DNA of 64,000 nucleotides from NIOZ-UU13 sp035528395 (GTDB lineage: Bacteria; Planctomycetota; Phycisphaerae; Sedimentisphaerales; Anaerobacaceae): positions 13,837 through 77,836 of the forward strand of contig DATKYR010000035.1 in the NCBI GenBank assembly GCA_035528395.1, given 5' to 3'. This document shows positions 27,300-36,251 of this stretch, piece by piece. Positions within the stretch are counted from its first letter, which is position 1, and each line of letters starts with the position of its first letter. The notes under the pieces are model-generated. The model saw only the letters and a program-made list of their open reading frames with translations, made no database searches and had not been told where the DNA came from. The position numbers and the translations under genes were made by a program.

Positions 27300-27701
27300 T
27301 CATTTCTCCTCCGAAGGATATTGCGATTCGATTCTGAAGGTCGTCGCCAAGGGCTTGTTACTAACCATGCCGCCGAGATCACCCGTGGTGTTGAAATGCA
27401 CCTGCCATCGGTCCGCGATTTCGATGCCCGCCGGGGGTACGAATGTGACGGAGACCGGCTGGCGAATCTGTTCATCGACGATCTCCAGTGCGATCCCGGC
27501 GAGTCCCCGTTGCCGGCCGTAAAAAACTTGGGAATAGCGAGGCGAGCATACGGCACAGTTCGTCACAGCAATATTCTGAAAACCGCCGCGGGATTCGGCA
27601 CCGAAGTCGGGAATATGGTATATACCGGTGGCAGGAACGGCATTTGCTGTGCCCATGCACAAGAACCCGGCACAGATTGCGGAGAGATATTTTGAATCCA
27701 T
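27300..27701 (-). CDS. Small secreted protein of unknown function
   Basis: 133 residues from ATG 27701, with CAGGAG eight bases before. Signal peptide LSAICAGFLCMGTANAVPA; mature part about 110 residues, predicted mostly beta (QPVSVTFVPPAGIEIADRW), with one C-x-x-C-like pair (TNCAVCSP). First gene of the G+C-rich operon. I do not recognise it; a beta-sandwich binding module or accessory subunit is one reading. Composition begins to fall at its 5' end. Confidence 0.55.
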   Translation of the reverse strand: MDSKYLSAICAGFLCMGTANAVPATGIYHIPDFGAESRGGFQNIAVTNCAVCSPRYSQVFYGRQRGLAGIALEIVDEQIRQPVSVTFVPPAGIEIADRWQVHFNTTGDLGGMVSNKPLATTFRIESQYPSEEK

Positions 27702-27798
27702 GATAACTCCTGTCCTGCCCAAGTTATGATCTGTTTGAGGCAACTGACCATATTATAGCGTTTTCCGGCAGGACTGCAATGCGTAGCGATCGCGCCCT

Positions 27799-27843
27799 TT
27801 ACGCCATCTGGGTCAGGGCCGTCAGCATACGCAACATTGACAT
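27799..27843 (-). CDS. 14-codon ORF with a strong ribosome site (possible leader peptide)
   Basis: AAAGGAG lies five bases before ATG 27843; the peptide is MSMLRMLTALTQMA. It lies upstream of the G+C-rich operon on the same strand. It could be a leader peptide or the stump of a truncated gene. Confidence 0.3.
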   Translation of the reverse strand: MSMLRMLTALTQMA

Positions 27844-28313
27844 ATGAACTCCTTTCGCAGAGAATTCCCATATACACTTCACAAAAGCAATTCTACGCGC
27901 TCAAGGTCCCACAATACCAGAATCCCCGTTCAATTTCAACAATTTTCCGGCGGACCCAATGAGTTGGTGCGCGAGGAAGACCGGAATTCACAAACAGAAT
28001 AGGATTTGCATCATCCATCGTAAATTCTCGGCACTATGCAGGGCAACGGTTAAGGCTACCGTCCAGGTCTCTCCCACAAACTGCCTCCCGGCTGTCGCTG
28101 GTCGAAGTAAGGTTTGACGTACTTCCTTTACCGTCAAGGGCATTGAAATGGAACAGATTATTCAAGTAAAATGGCATACTGCGGCGTGGAGGGGCATTGC
28201 TTATCAAAACAAATGGCAAATGTCGGTTAAGACCTGTTGTATGAGTTCAGATGTCCGAAACATCAGAAGTGTTTGTGAAGCGGGCGGGTGTCCGGATCCA
28301 GTCGAATAAAGGC

Positions 28314-28331
28314 ACCGCCCCAATGGGCGGT
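28314..28331. terminator. Perfect hairpin, possible terminator
   Basis: ACCGCCC-CAAT-GGGCGGT forms a 7-bp perfect stem. A T-rich run (GATTTTTCTCC) follows on the + strand after about 10 bases, so termination is only possible. Confidence 0.35.
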
Positions 28332-28581
28332 CTCGGGTTGATTTTTCTCCTTGAATCGTTTTCCCCTTTCAGTATAATCACTCCTGTCGGTGACATAACG
28401 AAACAGAGATTATAAAGATTGCTGACTGCATTCTTCTTTTTCAGCGTGTTAATGAAGGGTGGCCTAAAAATTGTGATATGCAGGCAATTTTAACCGACGG
28501 GCAAAAAGGTAAAGCTATTGCAGTAAAGCATGTTTCAAAGTGATTGAGTCCTTAACTGTTGCAGAAAGTGGAGATTATATC

Positions 28582-29847
28582 ATGAGAACAGATCGTCGAA
28601 AATTCATAAGTACTGCCCTTGCTGGTGGGCTTGCCGCCACATGGTCGCGCTCATGCGGTGGCTCAGAGGCCCAGAGACCTGATTACACCCGGCTCGATGA
28701 AATACTTAAACAGCCTGTACTGAAAAAGGAGCTGTTTGCTACCCCCGTGATCATTAAGACCCTTGAATTGCTTCGTTATAAGCGCAGTTTCCTGTGCCGG
28801 GTACGTTCTTCTGATGGTGCAGAAGGTATTTCGGTTGGTCACAGCGGGATGAATTCGCTCTATCCAATTTTTGTCAATACGTTGAAACCTTTTTTTATTG
28901 ATAAAGATGCACGCGAGTTGGATCTGCTGCTTGAAAAGGTGTACATATACAATCTCAATTTCAGATTAAGCGGCCTGGCGCTCGGGATACCTCTTGCTAC
29001 CATTGAGTTTGCGATTCTCGATATGCTGGGGCGTATTGCTAATAAGTCCATCGGCCAGTTGATCGGAGAAATCCACCACCGACGAGTTGCAGTATACCAA
29101 GCCACAGAATACCGTGAAAAACCATTAGAGGAGTCCCTGGAACTGATAAAAAGGGATGTCGCGGAATACAATACCCACGCGCTTAAGATTAAAGTTGGCG
29201 GGCTTATGTTCATGACTAAGGACATTAATGCCGTTGCTCCAAAAGGAAGGACCGAAAAAATCATTCCGCTTATCCGCAAAACGTTTGGCGATAAAATGGC
29301 TTTGTATGCAGATGCAAACGGTTTTTATTCAGTTGATGAGGCGATACGGGTTGGCAAGTTATTGGAAGCGTACGGCTATGGTTTTTTTGAAGAACCTATT
29401 CCTTTCGACTGGTATGAAGAGACCAAACAGGTTGCTGATGCACTGACCATTCCAATTGCAGGTGGCGAACAGGAATACAGCCTGCATGGTTTTCGCTGGC
29501 TTATTGCCAATGATGGGCTTCAAATTGTTCAACCTGATAACTATTATTTTGGTGGCATGATTCGTTCGATGAAAGTGGCACGTATGGCACATGCATTCGG
29601 AAAAGCTTGTACGCCGCATATGTCTGGTGGAGGACTCGGATACCTTTACATGATTCATTTTGTATCTGCCCTTCCCAATGCATCTGCTCATCATGAATTC
29701 AAAGGATTAAACACGAATGTACAATTTGAATGTAAAATATCGCCCCTGTCAGTGGTGGATGGAAAGATTAAAGTCCCCACCGGCCCGGGTTTAGGTGTGG
29801 AGATTGACCCGGATTTCATTAAAAAGCATGAGGCGGTCAAAGGATAG
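28582..29847 (+). CDS. Tat-exported enolase-superfamily (mandelate racemase/muconate-lactonising) enzyme
   Basis: 421 residues from ATG 28582 (GTGGAG before). Tat signal RTDRRKFISTALAGGLAATW. Enolase-superfamily barrel: base motif HALKIKVG (KxK), metal ligands in LYADANG (Asp), FFEEPI (Glu) and IAGGEQEY (Glu), and a late TPHM histidine. These residues abstract a proton alpha to a carboxylate; the family covers sugar-acid dehydratases, racemases and epimerases. A sugar-acid dehydratase fits the surrounding carbohydrate genes, but the KxK/His set does not fix the reaction. Export of this family is unusual outside planctomycetes. Confidence 0.87.
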   Translation: MRTDRRKFISTALAGGLAATWSRSCGGSEAQRPDYTRLDEILKQPVLKKELFATPVIIKTLELLRYKRSFLCRVRSSDGAEGISVGHSGMNSLYPIFVNTLKPFFIDKDARELDLLLEKVYIYNLNFRLSGLALGIPLATIEFAILDMLGRIANKSIGQLIGEIHHRRVAVYQATEYREKPLEESLELIKRDVAEYNTHALKIKVGGLMFMTKDINAVAPKGRTEKIIPLIRKTFGDKMALYADANGFYSVDEAIRVGKLLEAYGYGFFEEPIPFDWYEETKQVADALTIPIAGGEQEYSLHGFRWLIANDGLQIVQPDNYYFGGMIRSMKVARMAHAFGKACTPHMSGGGLGYLYMIHFVSALPNASAHHEFKGLNTNVQFECKISPLSVVDGKIKVPTGPGLGVEIDPDFIKKHEAVKG

Positions 29848-29994
29848 TCCACAAAAGAAAACAAAGAATGATACATCTGTAATTAGTGTGCACAAACTAC
29901 ATAAAACTCTATACCTCCTGCACAAATCTTACGCGATTGATACCACAAGTCACCATTCCCATGAGTTGTAAAAATGCCATAAATCCGTGTCACC

Positions 29995-30142
29995 AGAATG
30001 TCTCCACAGATTTTAAATGTGATGAGTGATGGGAACACCAAACCTCTAATTCTTGCCGAAAAACGAATATTTTTTAAGTATTTTTCACAATTTTCGGATT
30101 AAGTAGCCGGATGAAAAGAAATGTATCAAGCATATAATTCTT
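29995..30142. repeat. 150-bp dispersed repeat, copy A
   Basis: Shares AGAATGTCTCCACAGAT exactly and then most of its length with 47476-47626, including CTTGCCGAAAAAC-AATATTTTTT and TTAAGTAGCCGGATGAAAAG. It ends where a decayed minus-strand gene ends, as does copy B. Confidence 0.8.
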
Positions 30143-30379
30143 TTAATTGGCCTTCCGAGCAGCTTCAACAAAACCAACTGGATTGATCAATCTGCCTCTC
30201 TGGAAATCCCAACCTGAGTCATACAGAAGCTTGTCTATCTGGTCGGCGCGTAGATCGGGATTGACTTGTATACCCAGGGCGACCACGCCGGCAATGTAGG
30301 GTGCTCCCCAGCTCAATCCACCGCGAGTCCAGAAGATATAAGCGTCTTTTGCCTTCTCGCTTGCTGTGGTTCGATTGCC
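30143..30379 (-). pseudogene. C-terminal fragment of a subtilisin-family protease
   Basis: Reading leftward from about 30379: NRTTAS, then YIFWTRGGLSWGAPYIAGV, i.e. the serine-nucleophile motif of S8 proteases in the variant form also seen in the 1087-residue protein at 32074 (YRQGGFSWAVPYIAGV), then a normal C-terminal helix region and a TAA at 30143. A stop (TGA) lies just upstream and the Asp and His blocks are absent, so the gene is dead. A truncated paralog of the neighbouring sigma-linked protease. Confidence 0.8.
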
Positions 30380-30653
30380 TCAGTCTCGTTATACCGAAGA
30401 GATAGCACAGTATTTTTCAGTGGCTAAAAATAGGGTGGCATTCCTCTATTTCAAACAACATTATATATCTTTATTTCCTTGGCAGGTAATATGTAAAAAT
30501 CTCGGACTTGCAATCTAAATGTTACATGCCGCTGATACAGGTCAAAAACATGAGTCAAATCCTTAATACAGCATAAGCATGGCAGATAGCTCTACGAATC
30601 CCATGATAGAGCAAAACTTCCACCTGGTATAGGACTACAACGCAAACATAACA

Positions 30654-32005
30654 CTATACCTCCCAGCCCTTCCTGTACGTCCGGCTGATATACTGATTTA
30701 TCTGGGGATAGTTTGTGCACTTCATCTTCTTCGCGTCCCACTCAAGCTTCTTGCCCACGCCAGCGAATGCCGCAAGATGGCCGGTCAGGATCCATTCGGT
30801 GAGCCGGCCGGACGTGGTGGTGAAGTCATTGGTGAGGGGGCTATCCTTCTTGATTGCGTTGAATATCTCATTGATCGCACCGCCGGTTCGTGGGATCGTT
30901 TTCGGCGGCGGGAGGAACTCCTTGTGTTTCTTTACGGGCAGGATGCGAGTGTCGAGACAAAAGGAACCCGTATACATATAGCCCTTGTCGCCGATGAGGA
31001 TTGTTCCGCCTCTGCTGGGCGGCTGCAGTTCCTTGCGTAACTGCTTGTAGTATTCGGGCATCGCCTCGCCACTCTCGTAGGCATAAACCTTCACCGGTGG
31101 CATATCTCCACGCACCGGGAACTCCCAGCGCACCGCTATATTTGTGGCGTACATCTCATCGCTACCGCCTTTGAGGTAGATACACTCCACCGTGTAGTGG
31201 TCAGCCTCTCCCAGATGCAGGGCATCGAACGCCCCATCCATGTTGTGGCAGCCCATGTCGCCAAGGCCGGCGGTGCCGAACTGCCGCCACTTGCGCCAGT
31301 CGACCGGGTGCAGATCGTCATGGTAGTCGCGGTAGGGAGCCGGCCCGATCCACTCGTCCCAGTGCACGTGAGCAGGCACAGGCTTGGAAGGCAGGCGCCC
31401 CCCGGAACCACCAAAGCTCTTGCCGACGGTGCAGTGGGCCTCGGTCACCTTGCCGATTGCGCTGGCCCAGATGTACTCGCAGAAGCGATGGTGACCTTCC
31501 CCGTAGTGTCCCTGGTTGCCCATGGCGGTGTACACCTTGTTCTTCTTGGCCACCTCGCCAAGCACCCGGCACTCCCGGATGTTGTGCGCCAGCGGCTTCT
31601 CGCTGAACGTGTGAATTCCGCGTTCCATGGCGCGCATCGCCGCAGGGGCATGATGGTGGTCCGGCGTGGCGATCAGGGCCACGTCCAGATCCTTGTGACA
31701 CTCGTCGAGCATTCGTCGGTAGTCGTGATAGATTTTGGGCCTGGCATCGGTTTCCTTGATCTTCTCGAGGGCGGAGGCGATCATGTTGTCGTCGATATCC
31801 ACCATCGCGACCAGTCGTTGTGAGTCTGCCATGTTCAGTGGGAGTCGTCTGCCCTGCCCGCCGCAGCCAATGATGGCGACCCCCAGCTTCCCATTGGCAG
31901 GCCCCGCCGCGTGCAGCAGCGGACACATGCCAAGCCCGCCCCAACTGCAGCAGAAGCCGCCAGGGAAGCCTGTTTCAATATATCTCTTCGTGAATAAGTA
32001 CGCAT
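30654..32005 (-). pseudogene. Gfo/Idh/MocA oxidoreductase with Tat signal, apparent frameshift
   Basis: NAD(P)-dependent sugar oxidoreductase family. The main frame (from about 31928) has GVAIIGCGGQGRRL (dinucleotide loop), FSEKPLAHNIREC (the EKP substrate motif), and a full C-terminal domain. The Tat signal TYSRRDILKQASLAASAA is present with ribosome site GGAAAGGA and ATG 32005, but in another frame; the two frames must switch between about 31890 and 31935. Without the signal the only start would be ATG 31928 with no ribosome site. Either a sequencing indel, or a recent inactivating mutation. Composition is G+C-rich like the 22-27 kb operon. Confidence 0.8.
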
Positions 32006-32073
32006 TTGCGTTGTCCTTTCCATATCCCGGGACGAACGAGGATTAAAACGTCCTGGCTCGAACGATGATCCGA

Positions 32074-35000
32074 CTATTGATTGTGCTTTGCCTGAGTAAC
32101 GCTGATCTCATCGACCGTTCTCGTCTTCTTATCGATTTCAAACCGGAGACCTCTCTCCTCGTAGATGAGAACATCCATCCCCTCAAATTCCTCAAGCTGG
32201 AAATCATTGCCAAAGGCTTGTTTGATCTTGTCCTCCGAGTCACCCACTGCCAAACCGTTGGTGAATTTGTAGAGAGGGCTATGCACGCCAATCCCTGTGA
32301 CTGAATCGTCATTGATCGCAAACGAAACATCGCCATAAGACATGAAATAGCGTCTCGGGAGATTGTCGAGCGTGTACTCTTTTTCCCCCAAAAAAATGTC
32401 CCTTGGTTCTCCCAGCTTCTTCAACACATCGTCTTTGCTCATGTCAAGCGTATAGTCACCCACTCCCACACCCGGCACGATGGTATGTGCTCCGGAGTGC
32501 GTTTGGGGATGCGTCTCTGTGGGTTGAGTGCCATTCTGCTGTCGGTTCGACGTTGCAGGCTCACCAGCTTGAATCGCACGAATCAATCTAACAGGATCAA
32601 TGATTGGTCCAAAAGGTATCTTCTTGCCATTATAATCCAGTTCGATGGTACGTCCGGTTTGCATCGCCAATGACCAGAATTTTTCAGGTGTTATCGCAGG
32701 ATCTACTTGTACGGCCAGTGCATAAACGCCAGCAATATAGGGAACCGCCCAACTAAAGCCGCCTTGACGATAAAAAACGTATTTATCGATACCACAAGGG
32801 CTGGCTGTTGTTCGTGAGTCCATCGGGACCCATATGCAATCATCAGAATAAGTGGAGAATGCCCTGACCATAAATAATCCCGGTTCATAGGATTCAAACA
32901 CTTCCGGATCAGCCAGAGGCGAACGGCCAAGCCCGCCAAAATCGCATCCGTCGTGGACTAAATCAACAGAAGTGCATACTACCAACATGCCCGCAGCTCG
33001 AGCTTTTTGTGCTGCTTCCGTAATTAATTTATACTCCTTGTGCGATCGCGTCCAACCTTTCGATATTGAAATGACTCGAATCTTTTTATCTTTCGGGAGC
33101 TGCTCGTTTATCGCTACAATTCTGTGAATACCTTGAGCAAGGTATCGCAAAGTTGGGGTATGTTCCTTTTCCCAGTCAAAATTCCACTGAGAGATATAGT
33201 AAAGCTCTGCTTCGGGGGCAACTCCGACGGTTTTGCCTACGGCAATAGATGCGACAGCAGGCCCATGCATCTGCGGTTCCGTTCCACTTCGTATATGAAT
33301 CTCCTCATACAAACGCAGACGTTCGGCATACTCCTGGTGATCAACTAATAATGGCTGATCGAGTATTGCGATACTCACTCCATGGCCGGTAATTCCTTTT
33401 TTATGCAAACTTCGTATGCCTAGGCCTGGATTCTTTCCCAGTTCCATGATCTTTTGCCAAGTGAAGTCGGAGGGCATCCGATTGGGAGCCGGCCAGACCG
33501 TCCTGTCATCAAAGGTCGCGTACAACAGGTCGTCGATAGAATTAGTTAGGTCGAGCTTCGACAAATCTCTACACCGCAAATCCATCTGAAATGGATTGGT
33601 TGAATCCGGGTCATATTTCGGAAGCGTTCTCAATACCCTAGGAACGCCTTCTGGCTGATAAACAACGATCTCGGCGACGGTCTGGTTCTTCTTGTGGATT
33701 TCGAATGCAAGCCCCTTGGCGTCGTAACAGAGATAATCCTTCCCTTCCTCCTTTCTGGACTGGAAGTCGTCACCAAATGCTTGTTTGATTTTTTGCTCTG
33801 AATCACCAACTCCCAAACCATTGGTGAATTGATATGAAGGACCAAGCACGGTAATCTCTTTGACTGAATCGTCAACGATCCGAAAGGAAACATCATCAAA
33901 AACCATGTAGTACCTTGTCGGTAGATTGTTAAGAGTATACCTTTCTCCCCCATAATTAATCGCCTTTGGTCCTCCCAGACGTTTCAACACCTCGTCCTTG
34001 CTCATATCAAAGGTGTAGTCACCAACGCGCAGACCTGGGACAATTATATTCCCTTCAATGCGGTCCTGTTCGTTGAGAGCTTTTGTTGATAGTATGTATG
34101 GTTCACTGACCCGGAAATCCGTGTGCATAATCCATCGGTTATCCTGATGTTCGATAGCGGTAGCCGTTGCTATGATGTTTACTATCCATCTTCCTCTTTC
34201 TTCATTCTCGACCTCAATTTCACACGGAACAAAGTAAAGAACACGATTAATTTTTTCATGCTCCTCAGCCCGACCAATTGAGACAATTCGTACGAGTCTG
34301 GCTTCGAATTCCTTTTCAATAAATTCCTCAATAGTATCGCCCGGGTCACCTTCCATCAACTTTCTTACTTGACCATAATCCTTCGCAATTGTGGCTTTAA
34401 GGCCCTCACGAACCACCTTGACGGCAATTTCTTCGTTAGTCAAATCGCCTTTTTCCAGGCCCACAAGCTGGTTTACCTGGTCATAAACTTTGGCATTATC
34501 TGGAATTCCACTTAGCTCAAACATGGACGGATCAATCGGTTGGTTATAAGCAAGAAATTCAAACCGCATATCCAATTCATATTCCTGCTCTCTGAGATGA
34601 TAAATTGAAAACTTCTTAATAAGTTTTGTCTTACGATCAACGACCAGCTCCGCTCGCACTTTATGGACGGAGTGGGTGGCTTTGACATAGATGGAGTTAC
34701 TATCTTCAGCAGGCTCATCAATTTTAATCTCAAGTGCTTCTTTTTCGTCTGCCTGGTCATATAGCCACTGTAATCTAAATTTGGGTTCAAACTCCTTAGC
34801 AAAATCTTCCCACGCTTTGTCCGTATTATTTAGCCTGTTAAGAAACACAACGTTTTTCTCAGGTATCCAGGTCTTTTTAATTCCCTCGTTCCAAATAGTG
34901 AACCTAACACCATCCTTATCGTGTTCATTACAGCGGAGGTTCGAAAGCATGCCCGCGTCATTATACTTTATCCAGTAATCTGAAAATTCATTGTTTTCGA

Positions 35001-35337
35001 TGCTCCGGCCGTCCTCAAACATTCGCAGATGGACAGTCTTTATAGTATGATTAGCCTCGATTGTCTGTTCAAGTGCGTAAGCCGGTGTAGCTGCCTTGTC
35101 GAAAAAGGTTATTAAAAACACAACAGATATTATTATCACCGCTGCAGCGCCTATTTTTGTAAGTGGACTTTTCATAATTGTTCTCCATATATTCGGCTGG
35201 ATTAAAGCCGACGTAGTTTTGCTGGACTCCTCTTGTACAAAGAGGACCTCACGCCAGATTCGGTCGCGTGTTTCCGGACTGGCACTGACGTGGAGCCATT
35301 GCTTTATCGCTTCTTTCGTACTGTTCGTAGATCTCAT
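32074..35337 (-). CDS. Sigma-linked membrane protein with a subtilisin domain between two copies of a repeat domain
   Basis: 1087 residues. Layout: cytoplasmic head (1-58), one membrane helix (about 61-80), an extracytoplasmic domain of about 340 residues, repeat domain 1 (431-563), subtilisin-like S8 domain (about 640-920), a Pro/Thr/Gln linker, and repeat domain 2 (952-1083). Catalytic Asp660 (VSIAILDQP), His691 (QMHGPAVAS) and Ser862 (GGFSWAVPYIAG) are in order; the usual AAGN oxyanion strand reads VVCTSVD, so the oxyanion Asn is not visible. The two repeat domains share VGDYT-DMSKD-VLK-LG and FTNGL-VGDSE-KIKQAFG. Its ATG overlaps the ECF sigma stop by four bases with GTGAGG before it, so it sits in the anti-sigma position. 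Membrane anti-sigma role and protease self-regulation are inferences. Confidence 0.82.
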   Translation of the reverse strand: MRSTNSTKEAIKQWLHVSASPETRDRIWREVLFVQEESSKTTSALIQPNIWRTIMKSPLTKIGAAAVIIISVVFLITFFDKAATPAYALEQTIEANHTIKTVHLRMFEDGRSIENNEFSDYWIKYNDAGMLSNLRCNEHDKDGVRFTIWNEGIKKTWIPEKNVVFLNRLNNTDKAWEDFAKEFEPKFRLQWLYDQADEKEALEIKIDEPAEDSNSIYVKATHSVHKVRAELVVDRKTKLIKKFSIYHLREQEYELDMRFEFLAYNQPIDPSMFELSGIPDNAKVYDQVNQLVGLEKGDLTNEEIAVKVVREGLKATIAKDYGQVRKLMEGDPGDTIEEFIEKEFEARLVRIVSIGRAEEHEKINRVLYFVPCEIEVENEERGRWIVNIIATATAIEHQDNRWIMHTDFRVSEPYILSTKALNEQDRIEGNIIVPGLRVGDYTFDMSKDEVLKRLGGPKAINYGGERYTLNNLPTRYYMVFDDVSFRIVDDSVKEITVLGPSYQFTNGLGVGDSEQKIKQAFGDDFQSRKEEGKDYLCYDAKGLAFEIHKKNQTVAEIVVYQPEGVPRVLRTLPKYDPDSTNPFQMDLRCRDLSKLDLTNSIDDLLYATFDDRTVWPAPNRMPSDFTWQKIMELGKNPGLGIRSLHKKGITGHGVSIAILDQPLLVDHQEYAERLRLYEEIHIRSGTEPQMHGPAVASIAVGKTVGVAPEAELYYISQWNFDWEKEHTPTLRYLAQGIHRIVAINEQLPKDKKIRVISISKGWTRSHKEYKLITEAAQKARAAGMLVVCTSVDLVHDGCDFGGLGRSPLADPEVFESYEPGLFMVRAFSTYSDDCIWVPMDSRTTASPCGIDKYVFYRQGGFSWAVPYIAGVYALAVQVDPAITPEKFWSLAMQTGRTIELDYNGKKIPFGPIIDPVRLIRAIQAGEPATSNRQQNGTQPTETHPQTHSGAHTIVPGVGVGDYTLDMSKDDVLKKLGEPRDIFLGEKEYTLDNLPRRYFMSYGDVSFAINDDSVTGIGVHSPLYKFTNGLAVGDSEDKIKQAFGNDFQLEEFEGMDVLIYEERGLRFEIDKKTRTVDEISVTQAKHNQ

Positions 35338-35873
35338 TTTCTGACCTCACCGTTTAGACTTGACCGAAGTCTATTCAAACCACACTTGTACCGGGCCATG
35401 GCTGTATGGACCGAGACATTTTGTACCTTTGCTATTTCCCTGAATTTCATCTCACTTTTGAGCCGTAGGAGTATTACTTCTCGCTGCTTGTATGGAAGTT
35501 CATCCAGCGCTCGTATCAGCCGTTGCCACTGCTCACTGTATATGAGTGATTGGTCGGGCCCTTGCACATCGATGTCCGCCTCAAGTCTGTCCCGACCCAA
35601 TGACCTGGTACGCCTCTTACGTATGCGATCCCGCACACGGTTAACAACGCTCGTGGCAAGATATGCCTTAAGGCTTCCACGGAGCATGAAGTTCTTGGCT
35701 GACTTTACAAAGGAAACAAAGACGTCTTGCACAATGTCTTCAGCTTCGTTTGGATCGTTCAATAAACCTACTGCCAATGTAAGAAGATCATCCAGATACT
35801 TCTGATATATGCAAGATAGCGCTTCTGTGCTGCCCTGCTTAAACTTCCACTTGAGCAGTTCGTCTTCGATCAT
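35334..35873 (-). CDS. ECF-type RNA polymerase sigma factor
   Basis: 179 residues from ATG 35873 (a TTG two codons upstream is possible but poorly placed). Sigma region 2 spans about 10-80 (NEAEDIVQDVFVSFVKSAKNF, with core-binding helices) and region 4 about 115-175 (LPYKQREVILLRLKSEMKFREIA then VSVHTAMARYKCGLNRLR, the helix-turn-helix for the -35 element). It directs a dedicated set of promoters and is normally held by a partner. Its stop overlaps the start of the membrane subtilase gene (ATGA), so the two are one transcription and translation unit. Confidence 0.93.
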   Translation of the reverse strand: MIEDELLKWKFKQGSTEALSCIYQKYLDDLLTLAVGLLNDPNEAEDIVQDVFVSFVKSAKNFMLRGSLKAYLATSVVNRVRDRIRKRRTRSLGRDRLEADIDVQGPDQSLIYSEQWQRLIRALDELPYKQREVILLRLKSEMKFREIAKVQNVSVHTAMARYKCGLNRLRSSLNGEVRK

Positions 35874-36251
35874 TTCCAACTCACTTGCTTATACATAAAA
35901 GCGATCGCTCTTCACTAATAACACGTTTGGGGGACCTATTTTGTAAAAGAAAAAAAACATTTTATGGAACAATTTTTATCGAGAAGGCCATTTCCGATAA
36001 AAAGGGCCTTGCTTTAGCTCGGTGAAGCTTGCACCCATGAGATGTAAGTGGATGTGTGCAAGCAAGACCCGGTTTCAAAAAGACCACAATATCCGACTCT
36101 CAGATCCATTTATAATAGCTCTGGAGCTATTCTTGACCGACATGAGTCTATCATCCTATGTATAAGACGCAAGCAAACCAGAAGTGTTACATAAGTTTTT
36201 TAAAAAAGATCCGGCCCAAAAAAGCACCTGCAGTTTGGAGGGAGAGGAAAA
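35874..36251. promoter_or_regulatory. Leader of the sigma operon plus two hairpins
   Basis: AT-rich region upstream of the sigma gene, presumably carrying its (often self-recognised) promoter. Two palindromes on the far side: GCTTGCAC...GTGCAAGC (about 36025-36063) and AATAGCTC-TG-GAGCTATT (about 36112-36130). No gene. Confidence 0.4.

Larger units (their letters stand above)
27702..28581. other. 880-bp gap with a 14-codon ORF and a hairpin
   Basis: Holds the operon leader for 27701, the small ORF 27799-27843 and the hairpin 28314-28331. The stretch 28408-28543 reads as an open frame (…TDGQKGKAIAVKHVSK) ending just before the enolase-superfamily gene and could be the tail of a lost gene; unproven. 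Confidence 0.35.
29848..30653. other. 806-bp gap with a repeat copy and a subtilase fragment
   Basis: Contains repeat copy A (29995-30142) and the broken subtilase end (30143-30379). 30386-30653 holds nothing recognisable. Confidence 0.6.
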
